A stretch of 36,581 nucleotides of DNA from Allobosea sp. 67-29 (GTDB taxonomy: Bacteria; Pseudomonadota; Alphaproteobacteria; Rhizobiales; Beijerinckiaceae). Under the pieces are notes generated by a model, which did not search any database, was not told where the DNA came from, and saw only the letters and a list, made by a program, of their open reading frames with translations. The stretch spans positions 1-36,581 of the forward strand of contig NZ_MKSQ01000002.1 in NCBI RefSeq assembly GCF_001898115.1, in the 5' to 3' direction. Positions 15,787-24,822 of this stretch are shown here, in pieces. The position numbers and the translations under genes are program-made. Numbering within the stretch: the first letter of the stretch is position 1; each line of letters begins with the position of its first letter.

Positions 15787-15811
15787 AAAGAATCTTTAAA
15801 TAGGATTCTTT
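15787..15811. repeat. AT-rich inverted repeat between oriC and hemE
   Basis: AAAGAATC (15787-15794) and GATTCTTT (15804-15811) form a perfect 8-bp dyad around TTTAAATAG, the most AT-rich stretch near the origin. Each arm carries one GANTC site. It may be a DNA unwinding element or a hemE leader hairpin; it lies 7 bases before the hemE Shine-Dalgarno run's end and 16 before the start. Confidence 0.5.
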
Positions 15812-15827
15812 CTTGAGAGGATGTGAG

Positions 15828-16880
15828 ATGGATCGCCCGACAGGCCCAGCGACGCACGAACGGCCTGCCTTTCTGCGGGCGCTCGCTGGCGAGACAACCT
15901 CCGTCCCTCCCGTCTGGCTGATGCGACAGGCCGGCCGTTATCTCCCGGAGTACCGCGAGGTGCGCGCCAAGGCAGGCAGTTTCCTCGCGCTCTGCTACGA
16001 TCCTGCTCTGGCGGCCGAGGTCACGCTCCAACCGATCCGCCGGTTCGGCTTCGATGCCGCGATCCTGTTCTCCGACATTCTCGTCGTCCCCCAGGCGCTC
16101 GGCCAGAAGCTGTGGTTCGTCGAAGGCGAAGGCCCGCGGCTCGATCCCGTTGCGAGCCGGGTGAGGCTGGACGAGATCGATGGCCTCGCCGATGCCGACA
16201 AGCTTTCCCCGATCATCGAGACGGTCCGGCGGGTGCGCCGCGCCCTGCCGGGCTCGACTGGCTTCATCGGGTTCTGCGGGGCGCCCTGGACGGTCGCGAC
16301 CTATATGGTCGCCGGCCGCGGCACGCCGGACCAAGGGCCCGCGCGGGCCCTGTTCGCTGCCGAGCCCGAACTGTTTGCCGCGATCATCGACCGGATCGTC
16401 GCGACCTCGATCGGCTATCTCAACGCCCAGATCGCTGCGGGTGTGGATGCGGTGCAGATCTTCGACAGCTGGGCGGGCGTGCTGTCGCCCGGTGATTTCC
16501 AGCGCTGGTGCATCGCGCCGACGAGGCGGATCGTCGATGGCGTGCGGGCTGCGCATCCGCAGGCCCGCATCATCGGCTTTCCGCGGGGCGCAGGGACGAT
16601 GATCCCGGATTATGTCCGCGGCACGGGGGTCGACGCGGTGAGCCTCGAAAGCGAGATCAACCGCGATTTCGCTCGCGCGGCGATCCAGTCGCTCGTTCCG
16701 GTGCAGGGTCATCTCGACCCGCTGGTCCTGCGCGCGGGCGGGCCCGAGCTGGAGCGCGAGGTCGAGGCGATCCGCACGGCTTTCGGCGAGGCGCCTTTCG
16801 TGTTCAATCTCGGTCACGGCATTCTGCCGGATACGCCGATCGCGCATGTCGAACGCCTGCTCAAGGCGGTTCGGGGCTAG
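15828..16880 (+). CDS. hemE: Uroporphyrinogen III decarboxylase
   Basis: The 350-residue product converts uroporphyrinogen III to coproporphyrinogen III in haem synthesis. The family signature [22 protein letters not shown] (about residues 26-47) contains the substrate-binding Arg residues; the second signature [18 protein letters not shown] and the catalytic Asp in [12 protein letters not shown] are present, as is the C-terminal [15 protein letters not shown] 15828 has GAGAGGA 6 bases upstream. It is the first gene right of oriC, followed 12 bases later by hemJ. A hemE-adjacent origin is a hallmark of alphaproteobacteria. Confidence 0.97.
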   Translation: MDRPTGPATHERPAFLRALAGETTSVPPVWLMRQAGRYLPEYREVRAKAGSFLALCYDPALAAEVTLQPIRRFGFDAAILFSDILVVPQALGQKLWFVEGEGPRLDPVASRVRLDEIDGLADADKLSPIIETVRRVRRALPGSTGFIGFCGAPWTVATYMVAGRGTPDQGPARALFAAEPELFAAIIDRIVATSIGYLNAQIAAGVDAVQIFDSWAGVLSPGDFQRWCIAPTRRIVDGVRAAHPQARIIGFPRGAGTMIPDYVRGTGVDAVSLESEINRDFARAAIQSLVPVQGHLDPLVLRAGGPELEREVEAIRTAFGEAPFVFNLGHGILPDTPIAHVERLLKAVRG

Positions 16881-16892
16881 GGAGTTCGCGCC

Positions 16893-17315
16893 ATGTATGA
16901 ATGGGTCAAAGCCTTCCACGTCATGGCGGTCATCTCGTGGATGGCGGGGATGCTCTACCTGCCCCGCCTGATGGTCTACCACGCGGAAGCCCAGGTCGGC
17001 TCGATCCAATCCGAGACCTTCAAGGTCATGGAACGGCGCCTGCTCAAGGGCATCATCAATCCGGCGATGATCGTGACCTGGGTGCTCGGGCTTTACCTCG
17101 CCTGGTCCGCTTTCGCCTTCAAGGGCGGCTGGCTTCACGCCAAGATCCTGCTGGTGCTGATTCTCTCCGGCATCCATGGCTACCTTGCCGGCCGGGTCAG
17201 GGCCTTTGCCGAGGATCGCAACGACAAGCCGGCGCGCTTCTATCGAATCCTCAACGAGGTACCGGCGCTGCTGATGGCGGCCATCGTGATTCTCGTCATC
17301 GTGAAGCCGTTCTGA
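16893..17315 (+). CDS. hemJ: Protoporphyrinogen IX oxidase, HemJ type
   Basis: The 140-residue membrane protein has four hydrophobic segments and the HemJ landmarks WVKAFHVMAVISWMAGMLYLPRL (residues 4-26, with the conserved His), MERRLLKGIINPAMIVTWVLGL, and WLHAKILLVLILSGIHGYLAG. HemJ performs the oxidation of protoporphyrinogen IX to protoporphyrin IX in bacteria lacking HemG and HemY. It forms a probable operon with hemE, joining two steps of the same pathway. A 7-bp hairpin (AAGCGGG 17315-17321, CCCGCTT 17331-17337) without a U-tract begins at its stop codon. Confidence 0.93.
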   Translation: MYEWVKAFHVMAVISWMAGMLYLPRLMVYHAEAQVGSIQSETFKVMERRLLKGIINPAMIVTWVLGLYLAWSAFAFKGGWLHAKILLVLILSGIHGYLAGRVRAFAEDRNDKPARFYRILNEVPALLMAAIVILVIVKPF

Positions 17316-17533
17316 AGCGGGCCGTCGTTTCCCGCTTGAGCCCGGCGACGATTCCCGTTATCAGATCGGTGCGCTTCTCCAGCGTCCTCCCTGTTGTCGA
17401 CCGTTCGTGAGCCGGCTGCCGTTGCAGCAGCTCGTGACGCGCAACCCAGCGCAGGTCCGGTCCGGACCATAGTCGATCACTCCAGTACCATCCCTACTCC
17501 CGCCGTCGCGGGCGTTTACGATCCGGGTGCCCC
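17316..17533 (+). promoter_or_regulatory. 218-base leader between hemJ and rho, contents unassigned
   Basis: No gene is supported here. Visible structures are the hairpin starting at the hemJ stop, a palindrome GGTCCGGACC (17459-17468) preceded by a further GGTCC, and a CCCGC/GCGGG dyad near 17499-17512. In E. coli the rho leader mediates Rho autoregulation; a similar role is only an inference from position and length. Confidence 0.35.
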
Positions 17534-18799
17534 ATGCGGGAAATCAAGCTCCAAGAGCTCAAGAGCAAATCGCCGACCGAACTGCTGTCCTTCGCCGAGG
17601 AGGTGGAGGTCGAGAACGCCAGCACCATGCGCAAGCAGGAGCTGATGTTCGCCATCCTCAAGCAGCTCGCCGCGCGCGAGACCGAGATCCTCGGCGAAGG
17701 TGTGGTCGAGGTGTTGCAGGACGGTTTCGGCTTCCTGCGCTCGCCTGATTCGAATTACCTGCCCGGTCCCGACGACATCTATGTCTCGCCCTCGCAGATC
17801 CGGAAGTTCGGCCTGCGCACCGGCGATACGGTCGAGGGGCCGATTCGCGGCCCCAAGGACGGCGAGCGCTATTTCGCGCTGCTCAAGGTCAACACGGTCA
17901 ATTTCGAAGACCCGGAGAAGATCAAGCACAAGATCCACTTCGACAACCTCACCCCGCTCTATCCGGACGAGCGGCTGAAGCTCGAGGTCCAGGACCCCAC
18001 GAAGAAGGATTTCTCGCCGCGTGTCATCGACATCGTGGCACCGATCGGCAAGGGCCAGCGCGCCCTGATCGTCGCCCCGCCGCGCACCGGCAAGACCGTG
18101 CTGCTGCAGAACATCGCGCAGTCCATCACCACCAACCATCCCGAGTGCTATCTGATCGTGCTGCTGATCGACGAGCGGCCCGAGGAAGTCACCGACATGC
18201 AGCGCTCGGTGAAGGGCGAGGTCGTGTCCTCGACCTTCGACGAGCCGGCCTCGCGCCACGTCCAGGTTGCGGAGATGGTGATCGAGAAGGCGAAGCGTCT
18301 CGTCGAGCACGGCCGTGACGTCGTCATCCTGCTCGATTCGATCACGCGTCTCGGCCGCGCCTACAACACGGTCGTGCCGTCCTCCGGCAAGGTCCTGACC
18401 GGCGGTGTCGACGCCAACGCCCTGCAGCGGCCGAAGCGCTTCTTCGGCGCAGCGCGCAACATCGAGGAAGGCGGCTCGCTGACCATCGTCGCGACCGCGC
18501 TGATCGATACCGGCTCGCGCATGGACGAGGTGATCTTCGAGGAGTTCAAGGGCACCGGCAACTCCGAGATCGTGCTCGACCGCAAGGTGGCCGACAAGCG
18601 CATCTTCCCGGCGATCGACATTCTCAAATCGGGCACCCGCAAGGAGGAGCTCATCACGCCGCGCTCCGACTTGCAGAAGACCTATGTGCTGCGCCGCATC
18701 CTCAACCCGATGGGGCCGCAGGACGCGATCGAGTTCCTCATCGACAAGCTGCGCCAGACCAAGCAGAACTCGGAATTCTTCGATTCGATGAATACCTGA
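17534..18799 (+). CDS. rho: Transcription termination factor Rho
   Basis: The 421-residue product is standard in length. N-terminal domain [23 protein letters not shown]; cold-shock-like RNA-binding domain with [35 protein letters not shown] (primary site); Walker [14 protein letters not shown] (about residues 180-192); Walker [18 protein letters not shown]-loop/R-loop region [36 protein letters not shown]. The hexameric ATP-dependent RNA translocase ends transcription at C-rich untranslated RNA. It is preceded by a long leader and followed by a strong terminator. Order hemE-hemJ-rho-mnmE is typical of this part of alphaproteobacterial chromosomes. Confidence 0.98.
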   Translation: MREIKLQELKSKSPTELLSFAEEVEVENASTMRKQELMFAILKQLAARETEILGEGVVEVLQDGFGFLRSPDSNYLPGPDDIYVSPSQIRKFGLRTGDTVEGPIRGPKDGERYFALLKVNTVNFEDPEKIKHKIHFDNLTPLYPDERLKLEVQDPTKKDFSPRVIDIVAPIGKGQRALIVAPPRTGKTVLLQNIAQSITTNHPECYLIVLLIDERPEEVTDMQRSVKGEVVSSTFDEPASRHVQVAEMVIEKAKRLVEHGRDVVILLDSITRLGRAYNTVVPSSGKVLTGGVDANALQRPKRFFGAARNIEEGGSLTIVATALIDTGSRMDEVIFEEFKGTGNSEIVLDRKVADKRIFPAIDILKSGTRKEELITPRSDLQKTYVLRRILNPMGPQDAIEFLIDKLRQTKQNSEFFDSMNT

Positions 18800-18830
18800 G
18801 CCAGCTCGGAAGCATCTTTACGAAAAGCGG

Positions 18831-18870
18831 GGCACCGCCGTTCCAGCTGGATCGGCGGTGCCTTCTTTTT
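18831..18870 (+). terminator. Strong intrinsic terminator of rho
   Basis: GGCACCGCCG (18831-18840) pairs perfectly with CGGCGGTGCC (18853-18862) around a 12-base loop, followed by TTCTTTTT. It lies 31 bases after the rho stop and directly before the end of the convergent DUF255 gene. Confidence 0.92.
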
Positions 18871-18875
18871 GGATC

Positions 18876-20879
18876 TCAGCGGCCGGCGGCTACCGCTTCG
18901 GCCAATCGATTCGGATCCGTGACGGGCGGCAGGCAGCGGCCCTCGAAGCAGATGAAGGCGGCGCTAGGCCCGGCTTCGCGGAGCATCGCGCTGGCCGGAT
19001 GCCCGGGCGCCAAGGCTGCGGCGTCCGGGCAATCGACCAGTATCGTCGCGGTAAAGCGGAGCGCGCGCGCCGCGCGGTGAAAGGCCGCCCGGTCGGGTCC
19101 CGCCAGGACGATCTCGGCGCCGTTGCGCGCCAGGTCAAAGGCATTGAGCACGGAGCCATGCGCCAGCGGAGCGCGGGCGGCGGCCCCCAGCGCCGCGGTC
19201 ATGAAGCGCCTCGCCTGATCGCTGGCGGCTTCCGAGCCGGTCTTGGCTGCGATCCGCACGAGGTTCGCGGCGTGGACGCCGATGGCATTCGGCACGGCGT
19301 CGTCATGCGTAGGCCGCGGCGACACCGGTAGCGCGGCCGAGTCCGACCTGGTCATCCCGAGAAGACCGGTTCGGTCATCGCGGTAGTGCCGTTCGAGATG
19401 CGCGCCCCAGCGTCGCGCGTCGCCGAGGTAGCGCAGGTCCAGCGTGGCATCGTGCAGCGCCAGGGCGGCGTCCGTCATCGCCGCATGATCGAGCGCGAAG
19501 CCGGGTGCGATCCGCCGGCCTTGCCGATAGGAATGGGCGAGGCCCTCGCCGTCCGACATCGATTCGGCGACGAAACGGTAGGCGTTTTCCGCTAGATCGA
19601 GCCAGCGAGGCTTGTCCAGCAGAGCGGAGGCGCGCGCCAGGGCGGCAATCGCCAGGCCGTTCCAATCGGCGAGGATCTTGTCGTCGCGGCCCGGCCTGAC
19701 GCGCTTTGCCCTCTCGGCGAGAAGCCGGCGCTTCATCGGCGCGAGGCGCGATGCGGCATCCTGGTCCGGATCGGGTGTATCGAGCCGGTTGAGGATGTTG
19801 GTCTCGTCCCAGTTGCCGTGCTCGGTCACGTCATAATGGCGTGCGAACAGCGCGGCGTCCTCGGCACCGAGGAGCGAGACGAGCTCGGCGAGCGACCAGA
19901 CATAGTATCGCCCCTCGACGCCCTCGGAATCGGCATCGAGGCTGGCGGCGAAGGCGCCTTCCGGCAGCAGCATTTCGCGTTCGAGCCAGCCTACGATTCC
20001 CTCCGCAGCCTCGCGGGCGAGGGTGCTGCCGCTACGATTGGCTTCGAGCGCATAGAGCGCCAGCAGCTGCGCGTTGTCATAGAGCATCTTCTCGAAATGC
20101 GGCACGAGCCAGCGCTCATCGACGGCGTAGCGGGCGAAGCCGCCGCCAAGATCATCATGGATGCCACCGCGCGCCATCTGCTCCAGCGTCAGCACGGCGG
20201 CCGCGAGCGCCGGCTCGCCGGCGGGCGTCCGCGTGCCGGCTCGCCAGAGCAATTCGATCAGGCCGGTGTTCGGGAACTTCGGCGCGCCTCGCAGCCCGCC
20301 ATGGCGGGCATCGAAGGCGCCGCCGATCTGCACCGCGAGATGATCGAGATCCGGCTCGCTGCCGGTGCCGAGCGGCAATTCCTCGGCACGCCGCAGCGCG
20401 CTTCGGATGGCCCCGGCATTGCCGGCAATGCGCTGCGGCTCGCGCTGGAAAATCGTCGCGATCTGGCGCAGGACGGCGATGAAGGACGGGCGGCCGTGGC
20501 GGGCCTCGGGCGGAAAATAGGTGCCGCCCCAGAAGGCATCGCCATCCGGCGTCAGGAACATTGTCAGGGGCCAGCCGCCCTGCTCGCCGAGACTGTGCAG
20601 GGCGGTCATGTAGACATGGTCGATGTCGGGGCGCTCCTCCCGATCGACCTTGATGTTCACGAAGAGCTCGTTCATGACGGCGGCCGTTGCCGGATTCTCG
20701 AAGCTCTCATGCGCCATCACATGGCACCAATGGCAGGCGGCATAGCCGACCGAGAGCAGAACGGGGCGGTTGCTGCGTTTCGCCTCGGCGAAGGCCTCCG
20801 GACTCCATTCCCACCAGTCGACGGGGTTGTCGCGATGCTGGAGCAGATAGGGGCTGGCGGCTCCGGAGAGGCGGTTCAT
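18876..20879 (-). CDS. DUF255 thioredoxin-domain protein (YyaL/SPATA20 family)
   Basis: The 667-residue product has an N-terminal thioredoxin-like domain beginning with the highly conserved [17 protein letters not shown] (residues 9-25), a CxxC motif in [16 protein letters not shown] (about 47-62), [14 protein letters not shown], and [25 protein letters not shown]. The rest is a large alpha/alpha-barrel region of glycosidase or epimerase-like character ([35 protein letters not shown]). The family is widespread from bacteria to mammals but its activity is not established. It sits head-on to replication between rho and mnmE, and its start is 32 bases from that of mnmE. Confidence 0.92.
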   Translation of the reverse strand: MNRLSGAASPYLLQHRDNPVDWWEWSPEAFAEAKRSNRPVLLSVGYAACHWCHVMAHESFENPATAAVMNELFVNIKVDREERPDIDHVYMTALHSLGEQGGWPLTMFLTPDGDAFWGGTYFPPEARHGRPSFIAVLRQIATIFQREPQRIAGNAGAIRSALRRAEELPLGTGSEPDLDHLAVQIGGAFDARHGGLRGAPKFPNTGLIELLWRAGTRTPAGEPALAAAVLTLEQMARGGIHDDLGGGFARYAVDERWLVPHFEKMLYDNAQLLALYALEANRSGSTLAREAAEGIVGWLEREMLLPEGAFAASLDADSEGVEGRYYVWSLAELVSLLGAEDAALFARHYDVTEHGNWDETNILNRLDTPDPDQDAASRLAPMKRRLLAERAKRVRPGRDDKILADWNGLAIAALARASALLDKPRWLDLAENAYRFVAESMSDGEGLAHSYRQGRRIAPGFALDHAAMTDAALALHDATLDLRYLGDARRWGAHLERHYRDDRTGLLGMTRSDSAALPVSPRPTHDDAVPNAIGVHAANLVRIAAKTGSEAASDQARRFMTAALGAAARAPLAHGSVLNAFDLARNGAEIVLAGPDRAAFHRAARALRFTATILVDCPDAAALAPGHPASAMLREAGPSAAFICFEGRCLPPVTDPNRLAEAVAAGR

Positions 20880-20911
20880 CGGACGCTCCTTCCCGGCGCC
20901 GGAGTGGCGCC

Positions 20912-22225
20912 ATGATCGATCGGACGCACCAGCCTACCATCGTCGCGGTCTCGTCGGCACCCGGCCGGGCGGGCGTGGCGGTCCTGCGCGTGTCGGGCCC
21001 GAAGACTCGATTCGCTCTCGAAACGACCGCCGGAGTCCTGCCCCCGCCCCGGGTGGCGACGCTGCGAACCCTCCGGGACGAGGCGGGCGACGAGATCGAC
21101 AGGGGACTCGTTCTGTTCTTCCCCGGCCCTACCAGCTTCACTGGCGAGGATGTCGCGGAATTTCAGGTACATGGCTCACGCGCCGTGCTGGCGGCACTAC
21201 TTCGTCGCCTGACGGCACTACCGGGAGTCAGGCTCGCCGAGGCCGGCGAGTTCACGCGCCGGGCCTTCGAGGCCGGCAAGCTCGACCTCGCCGCTGTCGA
21301 AGGCCTGGGAGACCTGATCGATTCGGAGACGGAATGGCAGCGGCGCCAGGCGCTGCGCCAGATGGAAGGCGCTCTCGGCCTTCAGGCCGGGCAATGGCGC
21401 AGCGCGCTTCTGGAAGCCATGACCTTGCTTGCCGCCGAGATCGACTTCTCCGACGAAGGGGATGTCGAGGGCCCACTACAGGAGGAAGCCCTGCAGATCG
21501 CCCAAGCGGTCCTCGGGTCGCTGCGTCAGGCGCTGGGAAGCTTCTCGATGGGGGAGCGCGTGCGCGAGGGTTTCGTGGTGGTCCTCTCCGGCCCGCCCAA
21601 CGCCGGCAAGTCGAGCCTGCTGAATGCGCTGGCGCGCCGCGACGTGGCGATCGTCTCGCCCGTCGCCGGCACGACGCGCGATGCGCTCGAAGTCCGGCTC
21701 GATCTCGACGGTCTGCCGGTAATCCTGATCGACACGGCCGGGTTGCGCGAGAGCGCCGATCCGGTGGAGGCGGAGGGTGTCAGGCGCGCCCAGGCTCTTG
21801 TCGAACGCGCCGATCTCGTGCTGAGCCTGCGGGCTGTCGATTCGGACCCGTTTCGAATGCCCGCGGATGCGGCCACCCTTGCGGTGGCGACCAAGAGCGA
21901 CCTCGCGGGCAGCGTGCGGCCGGATGAGCACGCCATATCCGTGGCAAATGGCCAGGGACTTGCCGAGCTGCTGTCGGCGATCGTCGCCCGGCTGCGCGGG
22001 CTGGCCCAGGGTGAGCCGGCCCTGCTGACGCGCGAACGGCACCGCGCCGCGGTCGCTGCTGCCATCGAAGCCCTCGAACGCATGGCCGCATCGCCGGGTG
22101 CCCCGAGCGAGCTATTGGCCGAGGACATCCGCCTCGCGGTGATGGCGCTCGAGCGGCTGGTCGGGCGGATCGGCGTCGAGGACGTGCTGGACACGCTCTT
22201 TGCCGGATTCTGCATCGGCAAGTAG
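20912..22225 (+). CDS. mnmE: tRNA modification GTPase MnmE (TrmE)
   Basis: The 437-residue product, with MnmG, adds the carboxymethylaminomethyl group to U34 of certain tRNAs. N-terminal tetrahydrofolate-binding domain ([42 protein letters not shown]), helical domain with [27 protein letters not shown], then the G domain with G1 [14 protein letters not shown] (about residues 226-239), G2 GTTRD, G3 DTAGLRE and G4 TKSD, and the essential C-terminal CIGK. ATG 20912 has GGAG 7 bases upstream; longer in-frame starts lack similarity. mnmG follows by 66 bases. Confidence 0.97.
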   Translation: MIDRTHQPTIVAVSSAPGRAGVAVLRVSGPKTRFALETTAGVLPPPRVATLRTLRDEAGDEIDRGLVLFFPGPTSFTGEDVAEFQVHGSRAVLAALLRRLTALPGVRLAEAGEFTRRAFEAGKLDLAAVEGLGDLIDSETEWQRRQALRQMEGALGLQAGQWRSALLEAMTLLAAEIDFSDEGDVEGPLQEEALQIAQAVLGSLRQALGSFSMGERVREGFVVVLSGPPNAGKSSLLNALARRDVAIVSPVAGTTRDALEVRLDLDGLPVILIDTAGLRESADPVEAEGVRRAQALVERADLVLSLRAVDSDPFRMPADAATLAVATKSDLAGSVRPDEHAISVANGQGLAELLSAIVARLRGLAQGEPALLTRERHRAAVAAAIEALERMAASPGAPSELLAEDIRLAVMALERLVGRIGVEDVLDTLFAGFCIGK

Positions 22226-22270
22226 GAGACCCTGCGGCGCATCGCGCATTCGGTGATTGACCGCTCTGCC

Positions 22271-22290
22271 GGGCTTCGCTAGCGAAACCC
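22271..22290. repeat. 20-bp near-perfect palindrome abutting the mnmG start codon
   Basis: GGG-C-TTCGCTAGCGAA-A-CCC is a dyad with a perfect 12-bp core (22275-22286) and a single mismatched pair between core and GGG/CCC arms. It ends one base before the mnmG ATG, where a ribosome-binding site would be expected and is not evident. As RNA it could fold and occlude the start; as DNA it could be an operator. Confidence 0.5.
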
Positions 22291-22291
22291 G

Positions 22292-24178
22292 ATGTCGAGT
22301 TTCGCGCAACCCTACGATGTCATCGTCGTCGGTGGCGGCCATGCCGGCGCCGAGGCCGCCGCGGCTGCGGCGCGTTACGGCGCGCGCACGGCTCTGGTCA
22401 CGCACAAGCCGGACTTCATCGGGGTCATGTCGTGCAACCCGGCGATCGGCGGGCTGGGCAAGGGCCATCTGGTTCGCGAGATCGACGCTCTCGACGGCAT
22501 CATGGCGCTCGCGGCCGATCGCGGCGGCATCCAGTTCCGGATGCTCAATCGCCGCAAGGGGCCGGCGGTCCGTGGCCCCCGTGCCCAGGCGGATCGCAAG
22601 CTCTATCGGAACGCCGTGCAGGAACTGCTCCAGGCATGGCCCAATCTTGAGGTCATCGCCGGCGACGTGTTCGACGTGGAGATCAGCGAGGGCCGCGTAT
22701 CGGCGGTGCTGCTGGCCGATGGACGTCGATTCGCGACCGGAACGGTCGTCGTGACGACCGGGACGTTTTTGCGCGGCCTGATTCATATCGGGGAAACCAA
22801 GATTCCGGCCGGCCGCGTGGGCGAGGCTCCCTCGCTGGGCCTGTCGGCGACACTGGAGCGGCACGGCTTTCCGCTCGGTCGGCTCAAGACCGGGACGCCT
22901 CCCCGGCTCGACGGTCGGACCATCGACTGGGCGGCGCTGGAGATGCAGCCGGGCGACACGCCGCCGGAGCCGTTCTCGGCTCTGACCAGCCAGATCAAGA
23001 ATCCGCAGATATGCTGCGGCATCACGCGCACGACCTCGGCGGGACATGACCTGATTCGCGCCAATCTTCACCGCGCGCCGATGTTTTCGGGGCAGATCGA
23101 GGGCCGTGGCCCGCGCTATTGCCCATCGATCGAAGACAAGGTCGGCCGGTTCGGCGACCGCGACGGCCACCAGATCTTTCTCGAGCCCGAGGGGCTCGAC
23201 GACGACACGGTCTATCCGAACGGGATCTCGACCTCCTTGCCGGAGGATGTGCAAAGCGGCCTGCTCAAGACCATTCCGGGACTGGAACGAGCGACTATGC
23301 TGCGTCCCGGTTACGCCATCGAGTATGATTTCGTCGATCCGCGCGCCTTGCAGAACACGCTCGAGACCCGCGCGATTGCCGGGCTCTTCCTGGCTGGCCA
23401 GATCAACGGCACCACCGGCTATGAGGAGGCGGCGGCTCAGGGCCTGCTCGCCGGGCTCAATGCGGCGCGGCTGGCGGGAGGCGCGGCGCCTGTCGTGTTC
23501 GACAGGGCGCGGTCCTATATCGGCGTTCTCGTCGATGACCTGGTGACCCATGGCGTTACGGAGCCGTATCGAATGTTCACCTCCCGCGCCGAATTCCGGC
23601 TATCGTTGCGGGTCGACAACGCCGATGAGCGCCTGACCATGCTCGGCACGGAGCTCGGCGTGGTTGGATCGGCGCGACTTGTGGCATTCCAGGCGCGCCA
23701 ACAAGAGATCGAGAGCCTGAAGGCCGAACTCCAGGCTCTCGCCCTGACGCCCCAGCAGGCCGAGCGCGGTGGTTTGCAGCTCAATCGGGACGGGCTGCGG
23801 CGCAGCGCCTACCAGATTCTGTCCTATCCCGATGTCACGTTCGAACAGCTGGCAGCGATCTGGCCGCAATTGCGGGCATATTCTCCGGCGGTGATCGATC
23901 GCGTGAGCGCCGACGCGGTCTATGCCGTCTATCTCGATCGACAGGCGGCGGAGATCGAGGCCTATCGGCGGGACCAGGCGTTGAAGGTGCCGGCCGATCT
24001 CGATCTGGACGGCATCTCCGGCCTGTCGAACGAGCTCAAGGCCAAGTTGGCCGCGGCGCGCCCCGCCGACTTGGCCCAGGCGGGGAAGATCGAGGGCATG
24101 ACTCCGGCGGCGCTGACCTTGCTCGCGGCCCATGCCCGAAAAGGGCGCGCGGCACAGTTGTCCACAGGTCTCGCGTGA
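22292..24178 (+). CDS. mnmG: tRNA uridine-5-carboxymethylaminomethyl modification enzyme MnmG (GidA)
   Basis: The 628-residue FAD protein is the partner of MnmE. FAD-binding GxGxxG as [23 protein letters not shown] (residues 9-31), then [42 protein letters not shown], and [21 protein letters not shown] and [12 protein letters not shown] C-terminal helices interact with MnmE and tRNA. The typical [22 protein letters not shown] closes the FAD domain. Its GTGA overlap with rsmG implies translational coupling. A palindrome abuts its start codon. Confidence 0.97.
   Translation: MSSFAQPYDVIVVGGGHAGAEAAAAAARYGARTALVTHKPDFIGVMSCNPAIGGLGKGHLVREIDALDGIMALAADRGGIQFRMLNRRKGPAVRGPRAQADRKLYRNAVQELLQAWPNLEVIAGDVFDVEISEGRVSAVLLADGRRFATGTVVVTTGTFLRGLIHIGETKIPAGRVGEAPSLGLSATLERHGFPLGRLKTGTPPRLDGRTIDWAALEMQPGDTPPEPFSALTSQIKNPQICCGITRTTSAGHDLIRANLHRAPMFSGQIEGRGPRYCPSIEDKVGRFGDRDGHQIFLEPEGLDDDTVYPNGISTSLPEDVQSGLLKTIPGLERATMLRPGYAIEYDFVDPRALQNTLETRAIAGLFLAGQINGTTGYEEAAAQGLLAGLNAARLAGGAAPVVFDRARSYIGVLVDDLVTHGVTEPYRMFTSRAEFRLSLRVDNADERLTMLGTELGVVGSARLVAFQARQQEIESLKAELQALALTPQQAERGGLQLNRDGLRRSAYQILSYPDVTFEQLAAIWPQLRAYSPAVIDRVSADAVYAVYLDRQAAEIEAYRRDQALKVPADLDLDGISGLSNELKAKLAAARPADLAQAGKIEGMTPAALTLLAAHARKGRAAQLSTGLA
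24158..24166 (+). other. DnaA-box-like nonamer at the end of mnmG
   Basis: TTGTCCACA matches TTATCCACA at 8 of 9 positions and lies 56 bases before the perfect parS, inside coding DNA. It may be chance; a single box would not make an origin. Confidence 0.3.
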
Positions 24179-24822
24179 CTGTTGATAAAGGCGACCGCCA
24201 GAACGCTTTGCGCTTGACGCCTGTTTCACGTGAAACAGAGGAACGGTTGGGCGTTCTGGTCGCCGAGCTGGAACGCTGGCAGGCGGCCAAGAATCTGGTG
24301 TCCTCGGCGACACTGGCCGATGTCTGGACACGCCACATCGCCGATTCGATCCAGATTTTCAATCTGGCGCCAGAGCGCAAGCGTTGGCTCGACCTCGGCT
24401 CGGGCGGCGGCTTTCCGGGTCTGGTCATCGGCATCTGCCTCGCCGAACGAGGTGAAGGCCAGATCGACCTGGTGGAAAGCAATGCGCGCAAATGCGCCTT
24501 CTTGCGGCATGCGGCACGGGTCACCGGGGCGCGCGTCAAGGTCCATGCGGCGCGGATCGAGGAGATCGTCGGGAGCTTTGCCGGCGCTGTCGATGTCGTG
24601 ACGGCGCGGGCCCTCGCCCCGCTCCCCCAGTTGCTCGCCTGGTGCGAAGAGCTGTTGAGAACTGGCGCGCTCGGCCTCTTTCCCAAGGGACAACATCTAG
24701 ATACGGAATTGACCGACTCGGCCAGATATTGGAAGATTCAAGCAACAACCGTTTCTTCCGTGACTGACGACGCCGGGCGCATCCTGATGGTCCGCTCGGC
24801 CGAGAGACGAGCCGATCCATGA
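24175..24822 (+). CDS. rsmG: 16S rRNA (guanine-527-N7)-methyltransferase RsmG (GidB)
   Basis: The 215-residue product methylates G527 of 16S rRNA with SAM. SAM-binding motif [17 protein letters not shown] (about residues 65-81), then [18 protein letters not shown], and [17 protein letters not shown]. The N-terminal VSRETEERL (residues 17-25) is a conserved RsmG stretch and in this gene its first five codons are exactly the parS site. GTG start overlaps the mnmG stop (GTGA) and its own stop overlaps the parA ATG (ATGA), so mnmG-rsmG-parA are coupled. Confidence 0.95.
   Translation: MTVDKGDRQNALRLTPVSRETEERLGVLVAELERWQAAKNLVSSATLADVWTRHIADSIQIFNLAPERKRWLDLGSGGGFPGLVIGICLAERGEGQIDLVESNARKCAFLRHAARVTGARVKVHAARIEEIVGSFAGAVDVVTARALAPLPQLLAWCEELLRTGALGLFPKGQHLDTELTDSARYWKIQATTVSSVTDDAGRILMVRSAERRADP
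24222..24237. promoter_or_regulatory. Perfect parS site inside rsmG
   Basis: TGTTTCACGTGAAACA matches the universal chromosomal parS consensus at all 16 positions; the flanking C/G extends the palindrome to 18 bp (24221-24238). It is in frame as Val-Ser-Arg-Glu-Thr of RsmG. ParB-CTP clamps load here and spread, forming the partition complex that ParA moves. Confidence 0.95.

Larger units (their letters stand above)
15524..15808. promoter_or_regulatory. Cluster of seven GANTC (CcrM) methylation sites in oriC
   Basis: GANTC occurs at 15524 (GACTC), 15620 (GAATC), 15652 (GATTC), 15670 (GAGTC), 15776 (GAGTC), 15790 (GAATC) and 15804 (GATTC). At about 66% G+C roughly one would be expected in 285 bases. 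CcrM methylates GANTC in alphaproteobacteria, so hemimethylation after initiation could mark the origin. Confidence 0.75.
15405..15827. other. Chromosomal replication origin (oriC), PSRP-hemE intergenic region
   Basis: This 423-base non-coding gap is the longest in the window and separates divergent gene runs. It holds a perfect DnaA box (15515-15523), two inverted 7/9 boxes (15492-15500, 15554-15562), a further 7/9 box (15737-15745), a CtrA full site (15664-15678), seven GANTC sites, a 15/16 parS (15610-15625), and AT-rich patches (15652-15680, 15780-15815) that could unwind. Origins next to hemE are established in Caulobacter, Sinorhizobium and Brucella. dnaA is not here, as is normal for this group. 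Assignment rests on synteny plus motifs; no experiment or GC-skew calculation was available. Confidence 0.9.

Noticed and set aside
15675..17177. A 500-codon minus-strand open frame over hemE and part of oriC
   Set aside because: It is a shadow of hemE and hemJ; it would also place coding sequence across the CtrA/DnaA region, against all known layouts.
24100..24240. A second origin near the DnaA-like box and parS at the end of mnmG
   Set aside because: A single 8/9 box in coding DNA without AT-rich sequence or further boxes; the mnmG-type origin is a gammaproteobacterial arrangement.
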